This document shows positions 26,239-36,131 of a DNA stretch of 64,000 bases, one piece after another. Below the pieces are notes generated by a model. It searched no databases and had not been told where the DNA came from. It saw nothing but the letters and a program-made list of their open reading frames with translations. The stretch comes from Pseudomonadota bacterium (lineage in GTDB: Bacteria; Pseudomonadota; Alphaproteobacteria; Rhizobiales; Devosiaceae). The stretch spans positions 14,946-78,945 of the forward strand of contig JAEYXQ010000120.1 in assembly GCA_023431205.1 (NCBI GenBank). Reading direction: 5' to 3'. Positions within the stretch are counted from its first letter, which is position 1; the number at the start of each line of letters is the position of its first letter. A program made the translations under genes and the position numbers.

Positions 26239-27143
26239 TTAGTCCGCCAGCACCCGCACGAAGTGGTTGTCGCCGACCTGCCGCGTCTCGTCCTGCGGCA
26301 GGGCCGAGCGGCGGCGGATGTCTTCCACCCGGCTCAGCTCGTCCGGAGCCGCCTGGTCGAAGCGGCGATCGGGGTCCGGCACGGCGGCCAGCAGCAGCCG
26401 CGTATAGGGGTGCTGCGGGTTGCCGAGCACGCTGTCGGTGCCGCCCCATTCGACGATCTGGCCGGAATACATCACCATGATGTCTTCGGCGACATAGCGC
26501 GCGGTGGCGATGTCATGGGTGATGTAGAGCAGCGCCAGCTGCTCTTCCGCCTTCATCGCGTTGAGCAGGTTGAGGATGCCGAGCCGCACCGACACGTCGA
26601 GCATCGAGGTCGGCTCGTCGGCAACGATCACCTGCGGGTTCACTGCCAGCGCCCGGGCAATGCTGATGCGCTGGCGCTGTCCGCCGGACAGTTCGTGCGG
26701 AAACTTGGGCATCACCAGATTCGGATCGAGCTTCACCCGCGCCAGCAACTCTTCCACCGCCGCCTTGCGGGCCCCGCCGCTCAGGTTCGGCTGGTGCAGC
26801 CGCAGCGGCCGCTCCAGATGGTAGCGGATGGTGTGTGCCGGATTGAGCGAGGAGAACGGGTCCTGGAACACCATCTGCACGGCGGAACGGTAGCCCTTCA
26901 GCGCCTTGCGGTCCGCCTTGCCCAGCGGCGCGCCGCGGAACAGGAGCTGGCCGTCATCGGGCGTGTATTCGCGCATGATCAGCCGCGCCGCGGTGGTCTT
27001 GCCCGAACCGGACTCGCCCACCAGCGCCAGCGTCCGCCCGGCATGCAGCCCGAACGACACTGACCGCGCCGCATAGACGGCGTTGTCGCCATGGCCGAAA
27101 ACCTTGGACACGCGATCCAGCGCGAGAATGGGGGACGCGCCGC

Positions 27144-27147
<4 letters not shown>
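26239..27147 (-). CDS. Peptide ABC transporter ATP-binding protein, OppF/DppF type (probable muropeptide importer)
   Basis: This 302-residue ATPase has Walker A GESGSGKTT, the subfamily motif VFQDPFSSLNP, signature LSGGQRQR, Walker B VIVADEP and switch ITHD. The last 45 residues are the C-terminal extension seen in Opp/Dpp ATPases. The ATG at 27147 overlaps the stop of the preceding ATPase as ATGA and has AGGAGC upstream. It is the last gene of the murQ-led leftward operon, and from that context it probably powers uptake of cell-wall peptides or muropeptides. Confidence 0.92.
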
Positions 27148-27958
<811 letters not shown>

Positions 27959-27962
<4 letters not shown>

Positions 27963-28846
27963 AGCTTGCCCTCCCCCAGCCGCACCATTCGGGTCCAGCG
28001 GTTCAGCATGCCGCCGGTCCGCAGCCGCGGGTTGGCGATCTCGTCGATGGCGAAGTTGATCAGCGCCAGCCCGAGGCCCAGCAGCGCCAGCGCGAAACAC
28101 GGTGCCAGCAGGTCCCACCACGCCCCGACCGAGAGCGCCGAGGCATTCTGGGCGTTGTAGAGCATGATCCCCCACGACACGGTGTTGGGATCGCCGAGAC
28201 CAAGGAACTCCAGCGTCGCCTCGGTGATCACCGCGAAGATGACGCTGCCGATGAAGTTGATACCGACGATGGAGATCAGGTTCGGGAAGATTTCGAGCGC
28301 CATGATGCGCCAGCTTGGCTCGCCCAGCATCTCGGCCGACTTGACGAAGTCGCGCTGCCGGATCGACAGCGTCTCCGCCCGCGTCACCCGCACGCCCCAG
28401 GCCCAGGACGTAAGCCCGAGGATGACGGCGATCACCAGCGGGCTCGCCTGCCCGATGAACGCGGCCAGCACCAGCAGCAGCGGCAGGTTGGGCACCACCA
28501 GCACCATGTTGGTGAAGAAGTTGATGACCTCGTCGACCACGCCGCCCTTGTAGCCGGCAATGATGCCGAGCACGGTGCCGATGACCGTGATCATCAGCCC
28601 GGCGCCGAAGCCGACGGCCAGCGAGACGCGAGCGCCATGCACCAGGCGCGAGAACACGTCGTGCCCGAGGCGCGTGGTGCCCAGCCAGTGCTCCCAGGAG
28701 GGAGCCTGGTGCGGCCGGCCGACCCGGCGCACCGGGCTGTACTCGGTCAGGAACGGAGCGAAGGTTGCCACCAGCACGATCAGCGTGAGGATGGCGAGGC
28801 CGACCACCGCCTTGCGGTTGTGCAGCAGCTGCTTGAGAAGTGCCAT
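27959..28846 (-). CDS. Peptide ABC transporter permease, OppC/DppC type
   Basis: This 295-residue inner-membrane subunit has an N-terminal helix followed by the WLGTTRLGHDVFSRLVHGA motif of DppC permeases, about five further helices, an EAA-type loop in the region DFVKSAEMLGEPSWRIM, and a C-terminal cytosolic tail. A ribosome site (GAGGG) lies within the end of the upstream oppB-type gene, three bases apart. It forms the translocation pore with the OppB-type subunit. Confidence 0.92.
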
Positions 28847-28849
28847 GGG

Positions 28850-29827
28850 TTACGCCCTCTTCAGGCGCGGGTCGAGCAGCACGTAGCTGAGATCGACAAT
28901 GAAATTGGAGACCAGCATCGCAGCGGTCATGATCAGCAACTGGCCCTGGATCACCGGATAATCGCGCGCCAGGATGGCCTGGTAGAGCGTGTTGCCGAGC
29001 CCGGGATAGTTGAACACCACCTCGGTCACCAGCGAGCCGCCGAGCACGGTGCCGATGGCAATGGCAAGGCTGGAGATGGTCGGCAGAAGCGCGTTGCGCG
29101 CGGCATACCACAGCATCACCCGCTGGTCGGACAGGCCCTTGGCGCGGCCCATGACGATGTAGTCCTCGCCCAAGAGGTTGATCATGTTGTTGCGCATGGT
29201 CACGGCGAACCCGCCGGTCAGCACGATCACCAGCGTCAGCATCGGCAGGGTGCCGTGGTAGATCACGCTCGAGATGTACGGCCAGTCTAAGCCGGGATCG
29301 AGCATGGGGTTGGCGGCATAGCCGTTGGGGAACAGGCGCAGCGTGTAGCCGAACACGAACAGCATCAGCAGCGATACGACCACCGCCGGCACCGAGCTCG
29401 AGAAGATCGCCGACATCGACACGACGGAGTCGAACAGCGTGCCGCGGCGCCAGGCCGCCATGATGCCCATGAAGGTGCCGAGCACGAAGCTGATCAGGGT
29501 GGCAACGCCCACCAGTCCCAGCGTCCAGACCAGCGCCCGGCCCAGCAGTTCGGTCACCGGCAGCGGGAAGTACTTGATCGAGCGGCCGAGGTCGCCGGTG
29601 AACACGCTCTGCATGTAGGCCAGGTATTGCTCATGCAGCGGCGCATCGATGAAGCCGAAGGTCAGCTTCAGCGCGTTCAGGTTCTCGAGAGACAGCTCCG
29701 AGCCGGCGCTGGCGAACATGATCTTGATGGGGTCGCCTGGCATCAGCCGCGGCAGGAAGAAATTGATGGTGGCGGCAGCCACGAACGCTGCCAGGTAGAA
29801 CGCCAGCCGCCGGAGCAGAAAGGCCAT
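28850..29827 (-). CDS. Peptide ABC transporter permease, OppB/DppB type
   Basis: This 325-residue inner-membrane subunit has a first helix (RRLAFYLAAFVAAATINFFL), the LMPGDPI motif, a periplasmic domain, about five more helices, an EAA-type loop near DYIVMGRAKGLSDQRVMLW, and C-terminal DPRLKRA. ATG at 29827 is preferred because AGGAG lies 11 bases upstream. A GTG at 29839 is in frame but directly abuts that site. Confidence 0.92.
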   Translation of the reverse strand: MAFLLRRLAFYLAAFVAAATINFFLPRLMPGDPIKIMFASAGSELSLENLNALKLTFGFIDAPLHEQYLAYMQSVFTGDLGRSIKYFPLPVTELLGRALVWTLGLVGVATLISFVLGTFMGIMAAWRRGTLFDSVVSMSAIFSSSVPAVVVSLLMLFVFGYTLRLFPNGYAANPMLDPGLDWPYISSVIYHGTLPMLTLVIVLTGGFAVTMRNNMINLLGEDYIVMGRAKGLSDQRVMLWYAARNALLPTISSLAIAIGTVLGGSLVTEVVFNYPGLGNTLYQAILARDYPVIQGQLLIMTAAMLVSNFIVDLSYVLLDPRLKRA

Positions 29828-29947
29828 GTGCTTGATCACTCCTGGGCTGGGAAAGCCGCGGATTAGTCACTCACTCGATCGTCCCCCCGGCTGTGGGCGG
29901 GGATGGCACGGAGTGTGAGTGCATGTCCCTTCAGGGAAGGGCGGGTC

Positions 29948-29977
29948 TGGCGGGAGCGCAAGGGCACGCCCCCGCCA
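29948..29977 (-). promoter_or_regulatory. Intercistronic hairpin between binding protein and permease genes
   Basis: The arms TGGCGGGAGCG (29948-29958) and CGCCCCCGCCA (29967-29977) pair with one mismatch, about 11 bases downstream of the binding-protein stop on the minus strand. Likely role: mRNA stabilisation and graded expression of the downstream permeases. Confidence 0.55.
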
Positions 29978-29988
29978 AAGGGGTCACG

Positions 29989-31659
29989 TCACTGTGCAAC
30001 CGGCTCGAGATCCAGCAGTTGCAGCAGGCGGGCCGGGTTGGTCACCGAGACGACCGGAGAATATTTCGGGTTCTCGGCATCGGCCCAGCCGGTCCAGCGG
30101 GTGGTGTTGTACTGGTAGAAGGCCGGGCTGTTGTAGAGCGGCACGATCGGCATGGCCTCGGCGACCAGCAGCTGCACCTTGTCCATGATCGCCTTCTGCT
30201 CGGCCGGGTCCTTGACCTGGGTGTACTGGCCCAGCAGCTCCACCACTTCGGCGTTCTCCCAGTGCGGAGCCGTGAAGCGGCTCTTGCCGAAATCTTCCGG
30301 GTTGAACGAGCGGATGAACGGCAGGTACGGGTCGGCCGCGGCGGCCAGCGCGTTGAGCGTCAGCTCGAAATTGCCGGCGATGAGGTCCGAGGTCCACACG
30401 GCAGCTTCCGGCGTCGACATCGAGACGTTGATGCCCGCTTCGGTCAGGGTTTCCATGGCGATCTGGACCGCGTCGATCCAGTCGGTCCAGCCGTTGGGAA
30501 CCTTGAAGTCGAGTTCGAGCGGGGTGCCGTCCGGATTGTCGCGGAAGCCGTCGCCATCGGCGTCGACATAGCCCGACTCCTCCAGCAGCGCGATGCCGGC
30601 GTCGAGGTCGAAGCGGCCGTACTGGCCGAACTGCGTCTCCACTTCCGGATTGGCGAACGAGGCATAGAGCTCGCCCAGGCCGGAGGGGTCCTCGTTGACC
30701 AGCGGGTAGCCGTAGCCGGCGATGTCGACGATGGTCTGCCGGTCGACCAGCATGCCGATGGCGCGGCGGAAGTTGACGTCGTTGAAGGCCTTGCGGGCGT
30801 TCTCGTCGGGCGAGATCTGCGACATCTGCAGGGAAACAAGGCTCGACGGCGTGAACCAGTAGTGGTGGTGCTCCGGGTCCTTGGCGACAAAGGTGTTGTC
30901 GATGTCGGGGATGAAGCTGGTGCCCCAGTCGAGGCTGCCTTCGGCGAGAGCTGCCAGCACCTGCGGGTTGTCGGCGAGCTGCGGCATGCGCAGGCAGTCG
31001 ACCTCGAGATTGTCGGCATCCCAGTAGTGCGGGTTGCGGCACTGCTCGTAGACCTGCGGGGTGAAGCGGGTGATCTCGGTCATCGGGCCGGAGCCGACCG
31101 GGTTCTCGTTGGCGAAGGTCACTGGGTCGGTGACTTCGGACCAGATGTGCTCCGGCACGATCGGCATGCCGACGATGGTGTTGGCGATCAGCGAGTTCGG
31201 CTCGTTGAGGTTGAAGCGCACGGTGCGCTCGTCGACCTTCTCCACCGAAGCGAGCTGCTGGCTGATGGAGATGAAGTCCAGCGCCGGGAACTGCTTGATG
31301 TAGTCGTAGGTGAAGATCACGTCGTCGGCGGTGAAGGCTTCGCCGTCGGACCACTTCAGGCCATCACGCAGGGTGAAGGTGATCGACTTGAGGTCGTCGG
31401 CCAGTTCGTAGCTCTCGGCCAGGCGGTAGTTGGGTTCATTGGCCTTGAGGCGATTGAACACCACCAGCGGCTCGTACATGAAGTCGAGCGTGGTGTAGCG
31501 CGCCGAGGTCTGGCTGAACGGGTTGAAGTTGCGCACGAAGGTGGTGACCTGCTCGGAAGCCAGGGTCAGCACGTTGCCGCTGTCCTGCGCGGCGGCAGGC
31601 ATGGCGACCGATGCGAGGAGACCGACGGCAGCAGCCGTCAGCAGCGATGTTCTGATCAT
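29989..31659 (-). CDS. Peptide ABC transporter substrate-binding protein (DppA/OppA family; probable muropeptide-binding)
   Basis: This 556-residue periplasmic receptor has a Sec signal peptide (MIRTSLLTAAAV..., cleavage after MPAAAQ). Family-5 motifs include the FTLRDGLKWSDGEAFTADDV segment, NPVGSGPMTE and FRRAIGMLVDRQTIV. AAGGAG lies eight bases before the ATG, and the gene starts 23 bases after the nagZ stop. In Agrobacterium a related importer (YejBEF with its binding protein YepA) takes up muropeptides. Here the flanking nagZ, murQ and anmK support the same class of ligand, as inference. Confidence 0.9.
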   Translation of the reverse strand: MIRTSLLTAAAVGLLASVAMPAAAQDSGNVLTLASEQVTTFVRNFNPFSQTSARYTTLDFMYEPLVVFNRLKANEPNYRLAESYELADDLKSITFTLRDGLKWSDGEAFTADDVIFTYDYIKQFPALDFISISQQLASVEKVDERTVRFNLNEPNSLIANTIVGMPIVPEHIWSEVTDPVTFANENPVGSGPMTEITRFTPQVYEQCRNPHYWDADNLEVDCLRMPQLADNPQVLAALAEGSLDWGTSFIPDIDNTFVAKDPEHHHYWFTPSSLVSLQMSQISPDENARKAFNDVNFRRAIGMLVDRQTIVDIAGYGYPLVNEDPSGLGELYASFANPEVETQFGQYGRFDLDAGIALLEESGYVDADGDGFRDNPDGTPLELDFKVPNGWTDWIDAVQIAMETLTEAGINVSMSTPEAAVWTSDLIAGNFELTLNALAAAADPYLPFIRSFNPEDFGKSRFTAPHWENAEVVELLGQYTQVKDPAEQKAIMDKVQLLVAEAMPIVPLYNSPAFYQYNTTRWTGWADAENPKYSPVVSVTNPARLLQLLDLEPVAQ

Positions 31660-31682
31660 TATGCTCTCTCCTTGTCCGGCCG

Positions 31683-32705
31683 TTACAGGCCGTTCTCCTT
31701 GAAAATGCGTTCCACCTCGGCGTGGAGTGCCGAAACATCCACGCGCTTGTTCCCGAGCCTCGAATGGGCCCGGTTGATGCGGGCGAGGCTTTCGTCGGTC
31801 AGCGGTCCCGCTGCCTTCGCCGCCGCCTCGCTGGCGGCCAGATCGCCCTGGCTGTGCAGGGCAATGTCGTAACCGGCGTCGAGCGCGGCTCGCACCCGCT
31901 CCGGCCAGCTTCCCTTGAGTGCCTCCATGGTGAGGCAGTCGGTGACCAGCACCCCATCATAGCCGAGCTGTTGTCGAATCAACTGGCACACGGCCGGCGA
32001 CACCGAGGCGGGCCGCTCCGGGTCGATGCGGGTGAACACGAGGTGCGCGACCATCGCCCAGGGCGCATCCTTGAGTGCGATGAACGGGCGGAAGTCGGTG
32101 CCCATCAGGTCGTCGACCTCGGCGTCCACCACCGGGCAGTCGAAATGCGGATCGACCGTCACCCGGCCATAGCCGGGGATGTGCTTGACGATCGGCATTT
32201 CGCCGACCTCCAGCATCGCCTCAACCACGACTCGCCCGAGTTCGGTCACCAGCTCCGGATCATCCCCGAAGGCGCGCTGGCCGATGACGTCGTGGGTGCC
32301 CTTGCGGGCCAGGTCGACCACCGGTGTCGTGCCGCTGCCGATTCCGAGCTCGGCCATCATCGAGCCCATGGCGAGGGTGGACTGGCGCAGCGCATGCTTG
32401 CCGGCAGCGAGGTCCTTGCGGGCGAGGGCGCCGAAGCTGCCGAGGCTGCGGAACAGCGGCCAGTTGCCGTTGTCGAGCCGCTGCACGCGGCCGCCTTCCT
32501 GGTCGATATAGACCGGGGCATCCTCGCGCCCGACCGCATCGCGGAACTGCGCGCAGAGGCGTCGGATCTGCACGGGACTGTCGAGATTGCGCTTGAACAG
32601 GAACAGCCCGAACGGGTTTGCCTCGCGAAAGAAGGCGATCTCGTCGGCCGAGAGCTCATAGCCCGGCATCCCCACGAACAGCGCCAGAGGTGTGGTCGTT
32701 GGCAT
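31683..32705 (-). CDS. nagZ: Beta-N-acetylhexosaminidase NagZ (GH3)
   Basis: NagZ releases GlcNAc from GlcNAc-anhMurNAc muropeptides in the cytoplasm. The 340-residue single-domain GH3 protein has DQEGGRVQRL (residues 68-77), the loop KHIPGYG (174-180), the acid/base dyad D185-H187 (VDPHFD) and the nucleophile D256 (VTDCLTM). The loop usually reads KHFPGHG; a Tyr replaces the second His here, while the dyad is kept. The length equals that of stand-alone Gram-negative NagZ. It sits three bases after the GNAT gene in the murQ operon. Confidence 0.93.
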   Translation of the reverse strand: MPTTTPLALFVGMPGYELSADEIAFFREANPFGLFLFKRNLDSPVQIRRLCAQFRDAVGREDAPVYIDQEGGRVQRLDNGNWPLFRSLGSFGALARKDLAAGKHALRQSTLAMGSMMAELGIGSGTTPVVDLARKGTHDVIGQRAFGDDPELVTELGRVVVEAMLEVGEMPIVKHIPGYGRVTVDPHFDCPVVDAEVDDLMGTDFRPFIALKDAPWAMVAHLVFTRIDPERPASVSPAVCQLIRQQLGYDGVLVTDCLTMEALKGSWPERVRAALDAGYDIALHSQGDLAASEAAAKAAGPLTDESLARINRAHSRLGNKRVDVSALHAEVERIFKENGL

Positions 32706-32708
32706 GGC

Positions 32709-33194
32709 TCAGCCCTCCGCCTTCGGCTTGAGGTGCAACAGCCCCTGGTAGATGTCTTCCTTGTCCGAAGGGATCGGGATAGCCCCGGCCGCCTTGGCAT
32801 AGAAGTCGACGGGCCCGGCCGAACCGATGATCGCATAGGCATAGCCATGCGCCTTCATCGCGGCGAGCGCGTGGTAGAACAGCGCCAGCCCGATGCCCTT
32901 GCCGCGCTGATCCTCGCTGACTCCGGTGGGGCCGAAGAAACCGCGCGCGGTCGCGTCCCAGCAGGCAAAACCCACCAGTGTGCCATCGACCGTGGCAATC
33001 AGGCAGCCGGGTGGCTGGTGCCCCATGGCGGCGCTGACTTCACTGACCCAGTATTCGCTGAAATGGGTGCGCACCCAGTCCTTGATGATATGCTGTTCGG
33101 GCGGCAGCGCCGTGCGGATCACCGCCTCGACACCCTCGGCCCGCTGGCGCAACTCTTCGAGCTTGCGGCTGTAAAGATTGACGAGCAGGTCCAT
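32709..33194 (-). CDS. GNAT-family N-acetyltransferase
   Basis: This 161-residue GNAT-fold protein has the acetyl-CoA site VSEDQRGKGIGLALF and a C-terminal IIGSAGPVDFYAKAAGA segment. It is wedged between murQ and nagZ with three-base gaps on both sides, so it is certainly co-expressed with peptidoglycan recycling. The substrate is unknown. Re-acetylation of de-acetylated amino sugars, or acetylation of a recycled amino acid or peptide, would fit the context but is a guess. Confidence 0.85.
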   Translation of the reverse strand: MDLLVNLYSRKLEELRQRAEGVEAVIRTALPPEQHIIKDWVRTHFSEYWVSEVSAAMGHQPPGCLIATVDGTLVGFACWDATARGFFGPTGVSEDQRGKGIGLALFYHALAAMKAHGYAYAIIGSAGPVDFYAKAAGAIPIPSDKEDIYQGLLHLKPKAEG

Positions 33195-33197
33195 GGC

Positions 33198-34130
33198 TCA
33201 GCCCGCAGCCCGTGGCTGCAGTCCTGCAGCGCGGCGGAGGAATCCATCCGCCTGGGTCAGAGCGGCTTCCGCCGCGCCGGCATCCATTCCCGTGAGGGCC
33301 ATCAGGATGGCGAGCTTGACGTTGTTGTTGCTGGCCGCGAGGTATTCCCGCGCGCCTTCAGGGGAGCAACCGGTCACTTCAACCAGGATGCGAATGGCGC
33401 GCGCCATCAGCTTCTGGTTGCTGACGGATACGTCGACCATCAGGTTCTCGTAGCTCTTGCCGATCCGGATCATGCTGGCCGTGGTCAGCATGTTGAGCAC
33501 CAGCTTCTGGGCCGTTCCCGACTTTAGGCGGGTCGAGCCGGTCAGCGCCTCGGGTCCTACCACCGGCGAGATGGCGACATCGGCCAGCTTGGCGATTGCG
33601 GAGCCGGGATTGCAGGACAGCGCCACTGTCATCGCGCCGATCTCGCGGGCGTATTCCAGGGCGCCGATCACATAGGGAGTACGGCCGCTGACGGCGATGC
33701 CCACCACCACGTCCTTGGCGGATGTGTCGACCCTCGCCAGATCGTCGCGGCCCTGCTGCGGATCGTCCTCGGCGCCTTCGACCGGGTAGCGCAGCGCCCG
33801 GTCGCCGCCGGCGATCAGGCCCACCACCATGCCTTCCGGCACACCGAAGGTCGGCGGGCACTCGGACGCGTCGAGCACGCCCAGCCGGCCGCTGGTGCCG
33901 GCGCCGATATAGATCAGCCGGCCACCGGCCTTGAACGCGGCGACGACGCCGTCCACGGCCTGCGCGATCTCGGGCAATACCCTGCGGACGGCTTCGGCGA
34001 CGCCGGCGTCCTCGGCATTCATTGCCGCGAGGATTTCGGCGGTGGACATCAGGTCGATCTCGACCGTGCGGGGATTGCGTGCCTCGGAGACGAGGTGTTC
34101 CAGTTCGGCGATCAGGGTGCTGGTTGCCAT
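33198..34130 (-). CDS. murQ: N-acetylmuramic acid 6-phosphate etherase
   Basis: MurQ removes the lactyl ether of MurNAc-6-P to give GlcNAc-6-P and lactate. The 310-residue protein has the SIS-domain phosphosugar motif GAGTSGRLGVLDASECPPTF, then VVVGIAVSGRTPYV and the TRLKSGTAQKLVLNMLTTA segment, all diagnostic of MurQ. A C-terminal helical extension of about 40 residues is present, as usual. It is the first gene of the leftward operon murQ-GNAT-nagZ-binding protein-OppBCDF and is divergent from murR. Confidence 0.96.
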   Translation of the reverse strand: MATSTLIAELEHLVSEARNPRTVEIDLMSTAEILAAMNAEDAGVAEAVRRVLPEIAQAVDGVVAAFKAGGRLIYIGAGTSGRLGVLDASECPPTFGVPEGMVVGLIAGGDRALRYPVEGAEDDPQQGRDDLARVDTSAKDVVVGIAVSGRTPYVIGALEYAREIGAMTVALSCNPGSAIAKLADVAISPVVGPEALTGSTRLKSGTAQKLVLNMLTTASMIRIGKSYENLMVDVSVSNQKLMARAIRILVEVTGCSPEGAREYLAASNNNVKLAILMALTGMDAGAAEAALTQADGFLRRAAGLQPRAAG

Positions 34131-34159
34131 AAGCCTTCACTCGGGAGTGAGAGGAATGC

Positions 34160-34177
34160 TAGGAGTGAATATTCCTA
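34160..34177. promoter_or_regulatory. Candidate MurR operator 1 in the murQ-murR divergent promoter
   Basis: TAGGAGTGAATATTCCTA is an imperfect palindrome. An additional GGAAT at 34153-34157 shares the half-site sequence of operator 2 (ATTCC at 34171-34175). RpiR/MurR repressors bind such palindromes; binding here is inferred from position and symmetry. Confidence 0.5.
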
Positions 34178-34191
34178 GTGTCAACGCAGGT

Positions 34192-34208
34192 TGGAATTTT
34201 GTATTCCA
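34192..34208. promoter_or_regulatory. Candidate MurR operator 2 in the murQ-murR divergent promoter
   Basis: TGGAATTTTGTATTCCA has perfect 6-bp arms (TGGAAT / ATTCCA) around a 5-bp centre. It lies 29 bases upstream of the murR ATG and is the cleaner of the two palindromes in this region. Confidence 0.55.
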
Positions 34209-34236
34209 TCTGTGAATAGGGGAGGGAGGTGGGGCC

Positions 34237-35091
34237 ATGTCGGTGCTGAAGCTGCTGGCGGCGCAGATGGAAACGATGACGGCGGCGGATCAGCAGATCG
34301 CCCAGTTCATCATCGACCACCCCGAGCGAATGCTCACCCTGTCCTCAGCGTCCCTGGCCGAGGCGACGGGCCGCAGCCAGTCCAGTGTGGTCAAGTTCAG
34401 CCAGAAGCTGGGTTTTCCGGGGTACCAGCAACTCAAGCTGGCAGTGAACCGCGCCAAGACGCTCGAGGGGCATTCGCCCGCCGGCGTCATCCATGGCACC
34501 ATCGAGACCGGCGAAAGCTATCCGACGCTGGTGCAGAAGCTGATCGGCAGCAAACTGCTGGCGATGCGCGAAACTGCCGCAGCCAATTCCCAGGAGCGCA
34601 TGGACGCGGCCCTCGACGCGCTCACCGCTGCCCGCCGTGTACAGCTCGCCGGGGTAGGGGCCTCGTCACTGGTCGCCAAGGACTTCTCGTTCAAGCTGCT
34701 CAAGCTGGGTCGCACCGTGCTGCTCGACAGCGACACCCATATCCAGATTTCCAACGCCGCAACGCTGGGCAGCGCCGACGTGATTCTGGCGCTCTCCCAT
34801 TCCGGCCGAAGCGTCGAAACGCTGCGGGTCGCCGAACTTGCGCGCGAACGCGGCGCCCAGGTGATCTCCGTCACCGGCCTGCAGCCGAACCCGCTGCGCG
34901 GGCTCGCCGACATCGAACTGTTCACCGTCGCCGACGAGGAACGGGTGCGCTCCTCGGCCATCACCTCGCGCGACGCGCAGCTGATGCTGACCGACATGCT
35001 GTTCCTGCTGCTGCTCGGTCGGCAGTCGGATGCCCATGATTACATCCATCGCAGCGAATCCGCCGTCAAAGTGCTCAAAGTCCCCCGCTGA
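34237..35091 (+). CDS. murR: MurR/RpiR-family transcriptional regulator
   Basis: This 284-residue regulator has an N-terminal RpiR helix-turn-helix (about residues 1-77, with LAEATGRSQSSVVKFSQKLGFPGYQQLK) and a C-terminal SIS domain (about 125-265, with the ILALSHSGRSVETL phosphosugar loop). MurR proteins sense MurNAc-6-P and repress murQ. Its divergent position from murQ, with two palindromes between, supports this. The ribosome site is GGGGAGGGAGGT. It is followed by a sugar kinase 31 bases downstream. Confidence 0.9.
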   Translation: MSVLKLLAAQMETMTAADQQIAQFIIDHPERMLTLSSASLAEATGRSQSSVVKFSQKLGFPGYQQLKLAVNRAKTLEGHSPAGVIHGTIETGESYPTLVQKLIGSKLLAMRETAAANSQERMDAALDALTAARRVQLAGVGASSLVAKDFSFKLLKLGRTVLLDSDTHIQISNAATLGSADVILALSHSGRSVETLRVAELARERGAQVISVTGLQPNPLRGLADIELFTVADEERVRSSAITSRDAQLMLTDMLFLLLLGRQSDAHDYIHRSESAVKVLKVPR

Positions 35092-35122
35092 TGGTAACGG
35101 AAAGCAAGCGGATCCTCCCCGA

Positions 35123-36052
35123 ATGACTGCACAAGTGCACCTTGGCCTCGACGTCGGCGGCACCGCCTCGCGCTGGACCGCCTGCTCGGCGGACGGCACC
35201 GTCCTGCGCACCGGCAGCGGTTCCGGCGCCTCCGGCCACGTCTTCAATCCCGCCGAAAAGACCAAGTTCTCCAATGTGTTGGATCGCCTTGGCGCCGAGT
35301 TGTCCGCGGCCGACCTGATCCCGGTCAGCCTCACCGCCGGCCTCACCGGCTACGGCACCCCCGCCGCCGCCGAACTCCGCCAACTCACCGCCGAAACGCT
35401 GCACCTCGACCCGGCCGCGATCCTGTTCATCGACGATATCTCCTTGGCATATCTCGCCAATTTCCAGCCGGGCGAAGGTCACCTCGTCTCTGCCGGCACC
35501 GGCTCCATCGGCCTCCACTGGTCCGCTTCGGAGCAGATCCGCGTCGGCGGCCGCGGCATTCTCATCGACGACGCCGGTTCCGGCAGCTGGATCGCCCTCC
35601 GCGCCCTCGACCGCATCTACCGCAGCCTCGATCACACCGGCTCCTTCGCCGAGGTCGAACCGCTCGCCCGGCACCTGCTGACGGCCATCGGCGGCACGGA
35701 TTGGCAGGATGTCCGCAGCTTCGTCTATGCCGGCGACCGCGGCCGCATCGGCACCCTTGCCACCGCCGTGGCCGGCGCGGCGGAGGAGGGGGATGCCTCC
35801 GCCCTCGCCATCCTGGAGCAGGCGGGCGCCGACTTGGCTTTGCTGGCCAAGGCCTTGGCTGCTCGCGCTGGTGACCGCCCCGTCGGCTTCATCGGCGGCG
35901 TGCTGCGCCTGCACCCGGTCATCGTCGACAGCATTGGCGCGCACCTTCCGCCGGCTGAAGTCCGCATCCTCGACGCCGATGCCAGCCTGGCCGCCGCGCA
36001 CTTGCAGACTGCCTCCGACGGGCAGTGGCGAAGCATTCTCTCCGGCTCGTGA
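35123..36052 (+). CDS. BadF/BadG-type ATPase; probable N-acetylglucosamine (or MurNAc) kinase
   Basis: This 309-residue protein has the ASKHA sugar-kinase layout: phosphate-1 loop LGLDVGGTASRWTACS, FIDDISLAYLA, the adenosine-phase motif SAGTGSIGL, GGRGILIDDAGSGSWIA, and C-terminal VGFIGGVLRLHPV. This matches the GlcNAc kinase subgroup of the BadF family (also MurK-like kinases). In the recycling cluster it should phosphorylate the GlcNAc freed by NagZ. ATG 35123 lacks a strong ribosome site, but earlier in-frame starts extend into murR. Confidence 0.85.
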   Translation: MTAQVHLGLDVGGTASRWTACSADGTVLRTGSGSGASGHVFNPAEKTKFSNVLDRLGAELSAADLIPVSLTAGLTGYGTPAAAELRQLTAETLHLDPAAILFIDDISLAYLANFQPGEGHLVSAGTGSIGLHWSASEQIRVGGRGILIDDAGSGSWIALRALDRIYRSLDHTGSFAEVEPLARHLLTAIGGTDWQDVRSFVYAGDRGRIGTLATAVAGAAEEGDASALAILEQAGADLALLAKALAARAGDRPVGFIGGVLRLHPVIVDSIGAHLPPAEVRILDADASLAAAHLQTASDGQWRSILSGS

Positions 36053-36131
36053 CTGTGGGGTCTGCGGAGCAACGCTCTGGCTTGCTCTTCAGACTCGCGG
36101 CACAAGGCCCGGACTGGTCACAGGAGTATCC

